Origin: Thermoleophilaceae bacterium
GTDB taxonomy: Bacteria > Actinomycetota > Thermoleophilia > Solirubrobacterales > Thermoleophilaceae
DNA length: 6,089 nucleotides
Direction: 5' to 3'
Assembly: GCA_013812485.1 (NCBI GenBank)
Contig: JACCTJ010000052.1
Span: 1 to 6,089 of the forward strand
A program made the translations under genes and the position numbers. Below, in pieces: positions 1 to 5,214 of the stretch (position 1 is its first letter; each line of letters begins with the position of its first letter). The notes under the pieces are model-generated. The model was not told the origin of the DNA and ran no database searches. It saw nothing but the letters and a program-made list of their open reading frames with translations.

Positions 1-113
1 AGCCGGTCGAAGGAGACGAGCAGACGGCGCCCGACCTCCTCCTCGAGGGTCTCCGGCCGAGGAGCGTCCTCGCTCTCGGTGCCGGGATAGGGGATCGTCT
101 CGGGTTCTTCCAA
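1..113 (-). CDS. Possible 5' end of an unidentified gene running off the left edge
   Basis: On the minus strand the frame beginning with a TTG at 113 is open to the window edge for 37 codons. It is preceded in frame by a TAG just upstream, so the gene cannot start further back in this frame. Third positions are about 85% G or C, as in the neighbouring genes. The peptide is acidic and proline-rich at first (EEPETIPYPG...) and ends in a more helix-like segment (LEEEVGRRLLVSFDR). No family is recognised. There is no ATG or GTG start in this frame and no clear Shine-Dalgarno sequence, so the TTG start is a weak choice. It would be the third gene of the mce operon, about 80 bases after the preceding stop. 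It could also be non-coding. Confidence 0.35.
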   Translation of the reverse strand, partial: MEEPETIPYPGTESEDAPRPETLEEEVGRRLLVSFDR

Positions 114-194
114 GGAGAAGAGGAGCTAGCGGCTCAAGCCTTCCGCCGACACCGAGCGGGTGGTGGAGAAGAGGCTGCGGCAGCCAGGGGACGG

Positions 195-419
195 CTAGAA
201 GCCGACCCGCTGCTGCTCCGTGTCGAGCCGTACGTAGACCACCTGGCCGAGGTTCACGGAGACGTCCGAGTCCTCGGCCTCGAGCTGGTGCCAGCCTTGG
301 CTGCCCGACCGGACCTCCTCGCCGAGCGACCGGTAGGCCTCCTCCGGGATGCGCAGCGACAGCACCTGGCCGCCGGAGAATCCGATGTCGACGCGCTTGG
401 CGCGCTCCTCGCCGGCCAT
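195..419 (-). CDS. Small DUF3107-like protein, 74 aa
   Basis: This is a 74-residue soluble protein with no signal peptide or membrane segment. It has an N-terminal beta-strand-like stretch (VDIGFSGGQVLSLRIP), a short acidic helix and a C-terminal strand ending YVRLDTEQQRVGF. The size, the early 'v.IG' segment and the '..YV......RVGF' ending resemble the small actinobacterial DUF3107 proteins as I remember them, but I could not check this, and DUF3107 has no established function. The ATG at 419 directly follows the TAG of the epimerase gene (TAGATG), so translation is probably coupled to mce by termination and re-initiation. That abutment, the coding-like base composition and the absence of another good frame support it as a real gene. 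Naming the family is less certain than calling the gene. Confidence 0.7.
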   Translation of the reverse strand: MAGEERAKRVDIGFSGGQVLSLRIPEEAYRSLGEEVRSGSQGWHQLEAEDSDVSVNLGQVVYVRLDTEQQRVGF

Positions 420-824
420 CTAGTGCGCCGCCTCCACCAGCTCGGTGAGCACTCCGGCTGTGGCCTGGGGGTGCATGAAGGCTACGCGGCTGCCCCGGAT
501 TCCCCGCCGCGGCTCCTGGTCGATCAGGCGCAGGCCGGCCGCGCGGGCGGCGTCGAGCGCGGCGTCGATGTCGTCCGTGCCGTAGGCGACGTGGTGGATG
601 CCCGGGCCGTTGCGCTCGATGAAGCGCGCGACGCCGGTCTCCTCCGAGAGCGGGCGCAGCAACTCGACGTGGCTCTCGCCGACCTCGAGCAGGACGACCT
701 CGACGCCGAACTCCTCGACGGTCTCGCGGTGCTGCTCGCGCATCTCGAGTCGGTCGCGGTAGAGCTCCATCGCGGCGTCGAGGTCTTCGACGGCGACGCC
801 GATGTGGTCGATGCGTCCGAACAC
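420..824 (-). CDS. mce: Methylmalonyl-CoA epimerase (VOC superfamily)
   Basis: This enzyme interconverts (2S)- and (2R)-methylmalonyl-CoA, between propionyl-CoA carboxylation and methylmalonyl-CoA mutase, in the cytoplasm. From the GTG at 824 it is 134 residues, close to the usual 130-148, with two VOC beta-alpha-beta modules. The metal ligands known from Propionibacterium Mce have counterparts here: His7 in IDHIGVA, Glu54 in HVELL (Gln in that enzyme, Glu in many others), His78 in GIHHVAYG and Glu128 in VLTELVE. The catalytic-base glutamate aligns with Glu42. The segment RRGIRGSRVAFMHP before the last strand is typical. The frame is open upstream to an ATG at 908, but those 28 residues are Arg/Pro/Ala-rich and outside the domain, so the GTG is preferred although neither start has a clear Shine-Dalgarno sequence. 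The carboxylase and mutase genes are not in this window. Confidence 0.93.
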   Translation of the reverse strand: MFGRIDHIGVAVEDLDAAMELYRDRLEMREQHRETVEEFGVEVVLLEVGESHVELLRPLSEETGVARFIERNGPGIHHVAYGTDDIDAALDAARAAGLRLIDQEPRRGIRGSRVAFMHPQATAGVLTELVEAAH

Positions 825-899
825 GGGCGCGGAGTCTACCGGCGCTTCGGCCGGGACCACGGGGCGGGCCGGCCTCGATGCATGCGGGCGACCCGCACG

Positions 900-907
900 G
901 GTATACA
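900..907 (+). promoter_or_regulatory. Candidate divergent promoter core (palindromic GTATAC) between mce and pspC
   Basis: The hexamer TATACA (902-907) matches the -10 consensus at five of six positions. It ends seven bases before the pspC ATG at 915, which would give a leaderless or nearly leaderless mRNA. No Shine-Dalgarno sequence precedes that ATG, which fits. GTATAC (901-906) is its own reverse complement, so the same site also offers TATACC to the minus strand. From there an mce transcript would have a leader of roughly 70 bases to the GTG at 824. No convincing -35 element is visible for either direction. This is inference from a single hexamer in an otherwise GC-rich region. Confidence 0.3.
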
Positions 908-914
908 CCGCTCG

Positions 915-1118
915 ATGATCGGAGCGCTTCGCAACTTCGGCCTGACCAGGGCGACCACGGGAGGGATCGCGGGAGGCGTGCTCGCCGGACTCGCCCAGAA
1001 CTTCGGCGGCCGGGCCCGGACGCTGCGGATCGTCTTCGTGATCTCGATGATCCTGCCCGGGCCCCAGGTGCTGGCCTACCTGGCGCTCTGGGTGCTCATG
1101 CCGCGCGCGACCGTCTGA
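915..1118 (+). CDS. PspC-domain small membrane protein, 67 aa
   Basis: This is a single PspC domain with almost nothing attached. The N-terminal part carries the family pattern GGVLAGLAQNFG (residues about 22-33), like the 'GV.aGla.yfg' of PspC. A hydrophobic segment follows (IVFVISMILPGPQVLAYLALWVLMP) and ends in the characteristic 'YL.LW..MP'. PspC proteins belong to the phage-shock/envelope-stress system, where the E. coli member senses inner-membrane damage with PspB. In Actinobacteria the domain is often stand-alone or fused to other modules, and the role of a minimal copy is unknown. The frame is open far upstream, but only the ATG at 915 begins sensible protein. It converges on the broken ftsH gene with 30 bases between the stops. 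No pspA or pspB lies nearby. Confidence 0.85.
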   Translation: MIGALRNFGLTRATTGGIAGGVLAGLAQNFGGRARTLRIVFVISMILPGPQVLAYLALWVLMPRATV

Positions 1119-1148
1119 CCCTGCCTGCCCCGCAGCCCTGGCGCAGAC

Positions 1149-1919
1149 TCAGCCCTCTGCCGGCGGCTTGCGCTCGGGCAGCGCGCTGGGAAACGGCCCG
1201 AGGGCCGCCGCCGCCGTCACGGGTACATCGCCGGCTCTGACCGGCGGCAGTTTCTGCTCTCGGCTCACGGGGGAACGCTCGAGCGCCTCCTCGGTCGCCA
1301 CCTCGGCCTCGCGCACGCGCTCCTCCCCGACGATCCGCTCGATGTCGCCGCGCAGCAGGACCTCCTGCTCGAGCAGGGTGGAGGCGAGCGCGTCGAGCAG
1401 CGGGCGGTGCTCGACGATGACCGCGAGCGCGTGCCGCCAGGCCAGGTCCGTCAGGTGCTTCTGCTCGTCGTCGACGAGGCGACGCGTCGCGTCGGAGACC
1501 GAGTAGTCGTCGGCGGGAAGCCGGCGCGACATGAGCTCGGTGCCCATGCCGTATTCGGCGATCATGGACCGGCTGAGCTCGTAGACCCGCTTGAGGTCGT
1601 CGGAGGCGCCGGTGGTGATCCTCCCGAAGACCACGTGCTCGGCCACCCGGCCGGCGAGCAGCACGGTCATGTGCTCGATCAGCTCCTCCTTGTCCTTGAG
1701 GTAGCGGTCCTCCTCGGGCAGGTTGAGCGTGTAGCCGAGCGCCCGTCCGCGCGGGACGATCGAGATCTTGTGCACGCGCTCGACGCCGGGCAGGAGCTCC
1801 GAGCACAGGGCGTGGCCGGCCTCGTGGTAGGCGATCACCCGCTTCTCGTGGTCGTTGATGACCCGCCGCGACTGCATCCCCGCGACGACGCGCTCGAGCG
1901 CGGACTCGAAGTCCTCCAT
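1149..1919 (-). CDS. FtsH C-terminal fragment: peptidase M41 zinc protease domain
   Basis: This is the part after the lesions, read from the ATG of MEDFESALERV at 1919 (256 residues). The same frame is open back to an ATG at 2063, but those residues are an out-of-frame reading of the damaged stretch. The zinc site HEAGH (residues 32-36, bases 1826-1812) and the third ligand Asp108 in TTGASDDLKR are intact, as are IVPRGRALGYTL and the helical M41 core. A charged coil-rich tail ends in PPAEG. No residue essential for peptidase activity appears lost, which is notable beside the wrecked ATPase half. A free-standing M41 domain would lack the unfolding motor and the membrane anchor, so at most it could cleave unfolded peptides. 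There is no visible Shine-Dalgarno sequence before 1919. It is most likely the remnant of the pseudogene. Confidence 0.5.
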   Translation of the reverse strand: MEDFESALERVVAGMQSRRVINDHEKRVIAYHEAGHALCSELLPGVERVHKISIVPRGRALGYTLNLPEEDRYLKDKEELIEHMTVLLAGRVAEHVVFGRITTGASDDLKRVYELSRSMIAEYGMGTELMSRRLPADDYSVSDATRRLVDDEQKHLTDLAWRHALAVIVEHRPLLDALASTLLEQEVLLRGDIERIVGEERVREAEVATEEALERSPVSREQKLPPVRAGDVPVTAAAALGPFPSALPERKPPAEG

Positions 1920-2093
1920 GAGGGTGGTCTCTCGGTGCGCACGGCCGGCGAAGATCGCGGCCTCGTGCAGATGTTCGCGAGGTCGGCGCCGGAGAGCCCG
2001 CTGGTCTGGCGCGCTACCAGCTCGAGGTCGACTCCGGCAAGCGGCGCTCGCGAAGCCGTCCATCTCGACCAGCAGCTGGTTGAGCGTCTGGTC

Positions 2094-2621
2094 CTACTCG
2101 CCGGAGATGTCCTTGCCGCGGGTCGCGCCCACGGCGTCGAGCTCGTCGATGAAGATGATCGCCGGAGCCTGCTTGCGCGCGATGCGGAAGAGGCGGCGGA
2201 TGCGCGCCGCGCCGAGACCGGCGAACATCTCGACGAACGACGAAGCCGACTGGGCGAAGAACTTGGCGCTCGACTCGTGGGCCACGGCCTTGGCCAGCAG
2301 CGTCTTGCCGGTGCCGGGCGGGCCGTGCAGGAGGATCCCCTTCGGGACCTTGGCGCCGAGGCGCTTGAAGCGCTTCGAGTCGCGCAGGAAGTCGACGACC
2401 TCGCGCAGCTCGGCCTTGGCCTCGTTGACTCCGGCGACGTCGTCCCAGCTGATCGAGTCCGAGGACTGCGGCTTGATCTCCTGCGGCTTGGTCCGCGGCA
2501 TGTGCCGCAGCGTCACCCCGATCAGCAGGACGATCAGCCCCATGAAGAGGATCGGCAGCCAGGTGAGCGCCCAGTTCTCGACGTCCGTGAAGGAAAGGGC
2601 GATCAGGGCAGGGGCGGACAT
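2094..2621 (-). CDS. FtsH N-terminal fragment: membrane anchor and half of the AAA+ domain
   Basis: This is the 175-residue open part before the amber codon. It has one hydrophobic membrane segment (about residues 18-38, [19 protein letters not shown]) and no periplasmic domain. The AAA+ entry follows ([16 protein letters not shown], 57-72), then Walker A GPPGTGKT (100-107), a pore loop with FVEMFAGLG (129-137; FVEMFVG in E. coli) and Walker [12 protein letters not shown] (155-165). It stops before sensor 1, the arginine fingers and the lid. Usual FtsH has two membrane segments around a periplasmic domain of roughly 70-75 residues, so this is the short-N-terminus type, which points to a paralogue rather than the main housekeeping copy. 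The ATG at 2621 is preceded by AGGGA at very short spacing. If translated alone, the fragment could bind but probably not productively hydrolyse ATP. Confidence 0.6.
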   Translation of the reverse strand: MSAPALIALSFTDVENWALTWLPILFMGLIVLLIGVTLRHMPRTKPQEIKPQSSDSISWDDVAGVNEAKAELREVVDFLRDSKRFKRLGAKVPKGILLHGPPGTGKTLLAKAVAHESSAKFFAQSASSFVEMFAGLGAARIRRLFRIARKQAPAIIFIDELDAVGATRGKDISGE

Positions 2622-2729
2622 CGTTCCCTAGGTATCGGCGGGTGGGAGGAGACCATGAGTGGTGAGGGCTCTGATGGAGGTTCCCGCGCGCGCCGACCGT
2701 CACTCCCGGCACGATCGCCGCGGAGCCCT

Positions 2730-2735
2730 TATTCT
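2730..2735 (+). promoter_or_regulatory. Candidate -10 element for a leaderless DUF2252 transcript
   Basis: The 121-base gap between the divergent ftsH and DUF2252 starts must hold promoters for both. TATTCT at 2730-2735 matches the -10 consensus at four of six positions. It lies seven bases before the ATG at 2743, where no Shine-Dalgarno sequence is present, so a leaderless start is possible. No -35 element stands out. A competing reading is the strong GGAGGAG at 2645-2651, which is well placed for the GTG at 2659 in the same frame. In that case the promoter would lie further upstream, inside or near the ftsH start. No ftsH promoter could be picked out. Confidence 0.22.
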
Positions 2736-2742
2736 CCGGCGC

Positions 2743-4080
2743 ATGTCCTCCCTCGACGACCTGCGCTCCGCCTCCAACGAAGATCGCCAGAAGGAGATCG
2801 TCGACACTCTGGCCGCCGCCTTCTCCGAGCTGATCGAGATCAATCCGCCGGCCTTCCGGCGCAAGTTCCGCAAGATGGCCGCCGAGCCGTTCGACTTCTA
2901 CCGCGGCAGCGCGCCGCTCTTCTACCACGACGTCGACCGCCTCGACGATCCCTACGCCGACAAGCGCACGAGCCGGATCTGGATCCAGGGCGACCTCCAC
3001 GCCGAGAACTACGGGACCTACATGGACTCCCAGGGCGTCCTCGTCTTCGACGTCAACGACTTCGACGAGGCCTACCTCGGCCACTTCACCTGGGACGTCC
3101 AGCGGATGGCTGCGAGCCTCGCGCTGCTCGGATTCTCCAAGGCCTTCCCCGACCGGACGATTCGCGAGCTGATCGAGACCTACGCGCGCGCCTACCTCGG
3201 CCAGGTGCGGACCTTCGCCGGGGGGGAGCGCGACGAGGAGTTCCGCCTCACGCTCGACAACACCGAGGGTGCGGTTCACGACATCCTCGTGGGTGCGCGC
3301 GCGGGGACCCGGATCGAGCTGCTCGACTCGCTGACGCTGATCGAGGGCGGCGAGCGCCGCTTCAAGGACTCGGCCGGCGAGCGCCGGCTGGAGTTCGGAG
3401 AGCAGGCGCGGGTGATCAACGCGTTCGAGCAGTACCTCGAGACCATCCCCGAGCGCAACCGCCAACAGAGCGTCTCCTACGCGGTCAAGGACGCGGTCAC
3501 CCTCACCGGGGTCGGGATCGGGAGCGCCGGGCTGCCGGTCTACTCGCTGCTGATCGAAGGGAGCACCCAGGCGCTCGAGAACGACGTGATCCTGTCGATC
3601 AAGCGAGCCAACGTGCCCGCGCCGAGCCGCGTCGTGACCGACAAGAACATCCGTGAGTACTTCAAGCACCAGGGCCATCGAACCGCCCTGTCACAGCGCG
3701 CGCTCCAAGCCCACGCCGACCCATGGCTTGGCTGGTGCGAGCTCGACGGCTACGGCCAGGTCGTGCAGGAGCTCTCGCCGTACGCCAACGACGTGGACTG
3801 GGACGGCGTGACCGAGCCGGACGAGGTCAGCGCGCTGTTGCGCGACCTCGGCAAGGCAACCGCCAAGGTCCACTGCGTCTCCGATGCCTCGAGCGACGAG
3901 ACGCTGGTGAACTTCGAGACCGAGAAGGCGATTCTCGAGGCGGTCGGAGACGACGACGACTCGTTCGTTGAGTGGCTGTGCACGTTCGGCGCCGACTACG
4001 GCGAGCTCACGCGCGAGGACCACCGGCTGTTCGTGGACGCCTTTCGCAACGGGATGATCCCGGGCGTCGAGGCGACGTAG
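2743..4080 (+). CDS. DUF2252 family protein (kinase/phosphotransferase-like motifs)
   Basis: This is a 445-residue cytoplasmic protein with the complete DUF2252 pattern: FYRG (52-55), GDLHAENYG (83-91), VFDVNDFDEA (101-110), TWDVQRMAASLAL (116-128), GVGIGSAG followed by VYSLLIEG (256-273), SIKRA with Lys287, HQGHRTALSQRALQ (309-322) and VQEL (341-344). The family has no established biochemical role that I know of. GDLHxxN and DFDE look like the catalytic and metal-binding loops of aminoglycoside-phosphotransferase-type kinases, which suggests a small-molecule phosphotransferase, but this is inference. The ATG at 2743 is chosen because upstream codons are Arg/His-rich with poorer third-position GC. 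The frame is open to a GTG at 2659 with a well-spaced GGAGGAG, so a start 28 codons longer is possible. The gene is monocistronic as far as seen and ends 15 bases from the convergent NAPRT stop. Confidence 0.9.
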   Translation: MSSLDDLRSASNEDRQKEIVDTLAAAFSELIEINPPAFRRKFRKMAAEPFDFYRGSAPLFYHDVDRLDDPYADKRTSRIWIQGDLHAENYGTYMDSQGVLVFDVNDFDEAYLGHFTWDVQRMAASLALLGFSKAFPDRTIRELIETYARAYLGQVRTFAGGERDEEFRLTLDNTEGAVHDILVGARAGTRIELLDSLTLIEGGERRFKDSAGERRLEFGEQARVINAFEQYLETIPERNRQQSVSYAVKDAVTLTGVGIGSAGLPVYSLLIEGSTQALENDVILSIKRANVPAPSRVVTDKNIREYFKHQGHRTALSQRALQAHADPWLGWCELDGYGQVVQELSPYANDVDWDGVTEPDEVSALLRDLGKATAKVHCVSDASSDETLVNFETEKAILEAVGDDDDSFVEWLCTFGADYGELTREDHRLFVDAFRNGMIPGVEAT

Positions 4081-4095
4081 GTCCGCCGACTTCGC

Positions 4096-5205
4096 TCAGG
4101 CGTCTCCCGGCAGCACGCGCTCCAGCCGCTCGCTCGGCGTGTAGCGCCGCCCCGCCTTGGCGCAGTCGCGGCCGTTCACGCGCACGACGTCGGCCGTGAA
4201 GTCGTTCCCGCCGCGCAGCAGCGCCGAGCCGACGCCGTAGGAGTCGACCGGCGCCCTCAAGGCCTCGAACTCGCGGATGCGGTCGGCGTCGAAGCCGCCG
4301 GAGGCGACGATCCGCACCCGTTCGTGCCCGGCTTCGTCGAGGGCGGAGCGCACACGCTCGACGAGCCGAGGGTTGACGCCGGTCGGGTCGAACTCGCCCA
4401 TCTCGGCCCACAGCGCGCGGTCGACCATCGTGCCCGCGGTGTCGAGGCGCACGCCCCACAGGCGGTCGCCGAGCGCGTCGGCGACCTCGAGCGAGGTCCG
4501 GACCGAGTCGTTGTCGAAGTCCACCAGCACGACCACGTTGGTCGAGTCGGCGAAGCGGCGCGCGAAGGCCTCGGCCGCGGCCACGGTGTCGCCTGCGTAG
4601 GCGGCGATCAGCCCGTGCGGCACGGTGCCGATGCCCTTGCCGCCCCACCACGAGGCCTGGGCGTCGGTCGAGACGCCGATTGCCCCGGCCACGTGCGCGG
4701 CCCAGCCGTCGCCGGTCTGCACGAGCCAGTGGTCGTGGCGGGCGGGAAAGAAGAGGATCGGCTTGCCCCGCGCGGCGTCGACGACCTCCTTGACGTTGCG
4801 CATCACCAGCGTGCGCCGGGCCATGCAGCCGAGGTAGACGGTCTCGAGGTGGGCGAAGTCGGCGTAGTCGCCCTCGATCTGCATGATCGGCTCGTGCGGG
4901 ACGATCTCGTCGCCCTCGTGCAGGGCGCGGACGGTTAGGCCGCTCCAGCCGCCCTCCCACGAGCCATCGGACCGACGCCGGCCCGAACAGAGCTTGAGGA
5001 TGGCGATGGCCTCGTCGATCCCGCCGAGCACCGCCTCCTGCTTCTGGAAGACCTGCATGGTGACGTGCGGGTGATGGTCCTCAGCCTCCAGGACCTGTTT
5101 CGAGAAGGTGAAGTACGCGTCCGAGTAGTAGCCGTCGCGCAGGCGCTCGACGGGCAGCTGGAAGACGTTCGGCTCGAGTCGGTCGCGGACGCTCGTGGCC
5201 GACAT
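4096..5205 (-). CDS. pncB: Nicotinate phosphoribosyltransferase (type II PRTase fold)
   Basis: This enzyme joins nicotinic acid to PRPP to give nicotinate mononucleotide, the first step of Preiss-Handler NAD salvage, in the cytoplasm. At 369 residues it is slightly shorter than the usual roughly 390-430. It belongs to the compact group seen in archaea and many Actinobacteria. Supporting motifs are the N-terminal DGYYSDAYF (24-32), FFPARHDHW (152-160), STDAQASWWGGKGIGTVPHGL (179-199), GVRLDT (251-256), and the phosphate-binding pair VASGGFD (300-306) and YGVGSALL (323-330). His197 in GTVPH lies where the phosphorylated histidine of NAPRTases is expected, by analogy with the GT..H motif. The ATG at 5205 is nine bases after the stop of the DUF1385 gene, so the two are probably cotranscribed. 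No clear Shine-Dalgarno sequence lies in that short gap. A nicotinamide- or quinolinate-specific relative is possible but less likely. Confidence 0.9.
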   Translation of the reverse strand: MSATSVRDRLEPNVFQLPVERLRDGYYSDAYFTFSKQVLEAEDHHPHVTMQVFQKQEAVLGGIDEAIAILKLCSGRRRSDGSWEGGWSGLTVRALHEGDEIVPHEPIMQIEGDYADFAHLETVYLGCMARRTLVMRNVKEVVDAARGKPILFFPARHDHWLVQTGDGWAAHVAGAIGVSTDAQASWWGGKGIGTVPHGLIAAYAGDTVAAAEAFARRFADSTNVVVLVDFDNDSVRTSLEVADALGDRLWGVRLDTAGTMVDRALWAEMGEFDPTGVNPRLVERVRSALDEAGHERVRIVASGGFDADRIREFEALRAPVDSYGVGSALLRGGNDFTADVVRVNGRDCAKAGRRYTPSERLERVLPGDA

Positions 5206-5214
5206 GGAGCGATC

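Larger units (their letters stand above)
1149..2621 (-). pseudogene. ftsH: Disrupted FtsH-type ATP-dependent zinc metalloprotease
   Basis: Intact FtsH is a membrane-anchored hexameric AAA+ protease that degrades damaged membrane and regulatory proteins. Both domains are recognisable here, but three lesions lie within about 135 bases. The first is an in-frame TAG (2096-2094) between ISGE and DQTLNQLL, where FtsH has a sense codon. The second is a breakpoint near 2051, just after MDGF: the sequence jumps to the end of the ATPase large subdomain (RAPLAGVDLELV..., read one frame over from 2050 to 1967). About 50 codons are missing, including the whole second region of homology (VIAATNRP..RPGRFDR) with its arginine fingers. 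The third is a lost base near 1966 (TGC-ACG-AG where TGC-AAC-GAG is expected), which returns the frame to that of the upstream half. The estimate of 50 codons comes from comparison with remembered E. coli FtsH. A clean, active FtsH cannot be made from this sequence. A consensus or assembly error is the main alternative to true decay. Confidence 0.85.

Noticed and set aside
825..908. The longer epimerase start (ATG at 908)
   Set aside because: The extra 28 residues are Arg/Pro/Ala-rich with no domain match, and this start would collide with the candidate divergent promoter.
288..914. An upstream extension of pspC by 209 codons in the same frame
   Set aside because: It lies antisense to the epimerase and its small partner, and its composition is that of a shadow. 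The PspC homology begins only after the ATG at 915.
1119..1148. A terminator between pspC and ftsH
   Set aside because: The 30-base gap contains only CTGC-CCC-GCAG, a four-base-pair stem without a T-run, which is too weak to call.
2094..2096. The ftsH amber codon as a recoded (pyrrolysine or readthrough) codon
   Set aside because: No recoding element or Pyl machinery is visible, the position is not an active-site residue, and the adjacent deletion and base loss make simple decay or sequence error far more likely.
1407..3656. A 749-codon plus-strand open frame across ftsH and into the DUF2252 gene
   Set aside because: It is antisense to recognisable FtsH motifs and then out of frame with DUF2252. 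The peptide is Arg/Asp/Leu/Val-rich low-information sequence, as expected of a shadow frame in GC-rich DNA.
2014..3678. A 554-codon minus-strand open frame
   Set aside because: Its first part is antisense to DUF2252, and its end is an alternative frame of FtsH, rich in Arg and Ala. Its last codons only happen to read through the region of the ftsH breakpoint.
3949..3963. A GAC-type trinucleotide repeat
   Set aside because: It simply encodes an Asp run in a surface-loop region of the DUF2252 protein and is too short to suggest a repeat element.
4040..4130. A bidirectional terminator between the convergent DUF2252 and NAPRT genes
   Set aside because: Only short, imperfect GC-rich inverted matches are found, with no T-run. 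I could not define a convincing stem.
4324..4938. A 204-codon plus-strand frame opposite the NAPRT gene
   Set aside because: It is antisense to clear NAPRT motifs, has no Shine-Dalgarno sequence and shows no recognisable domain.
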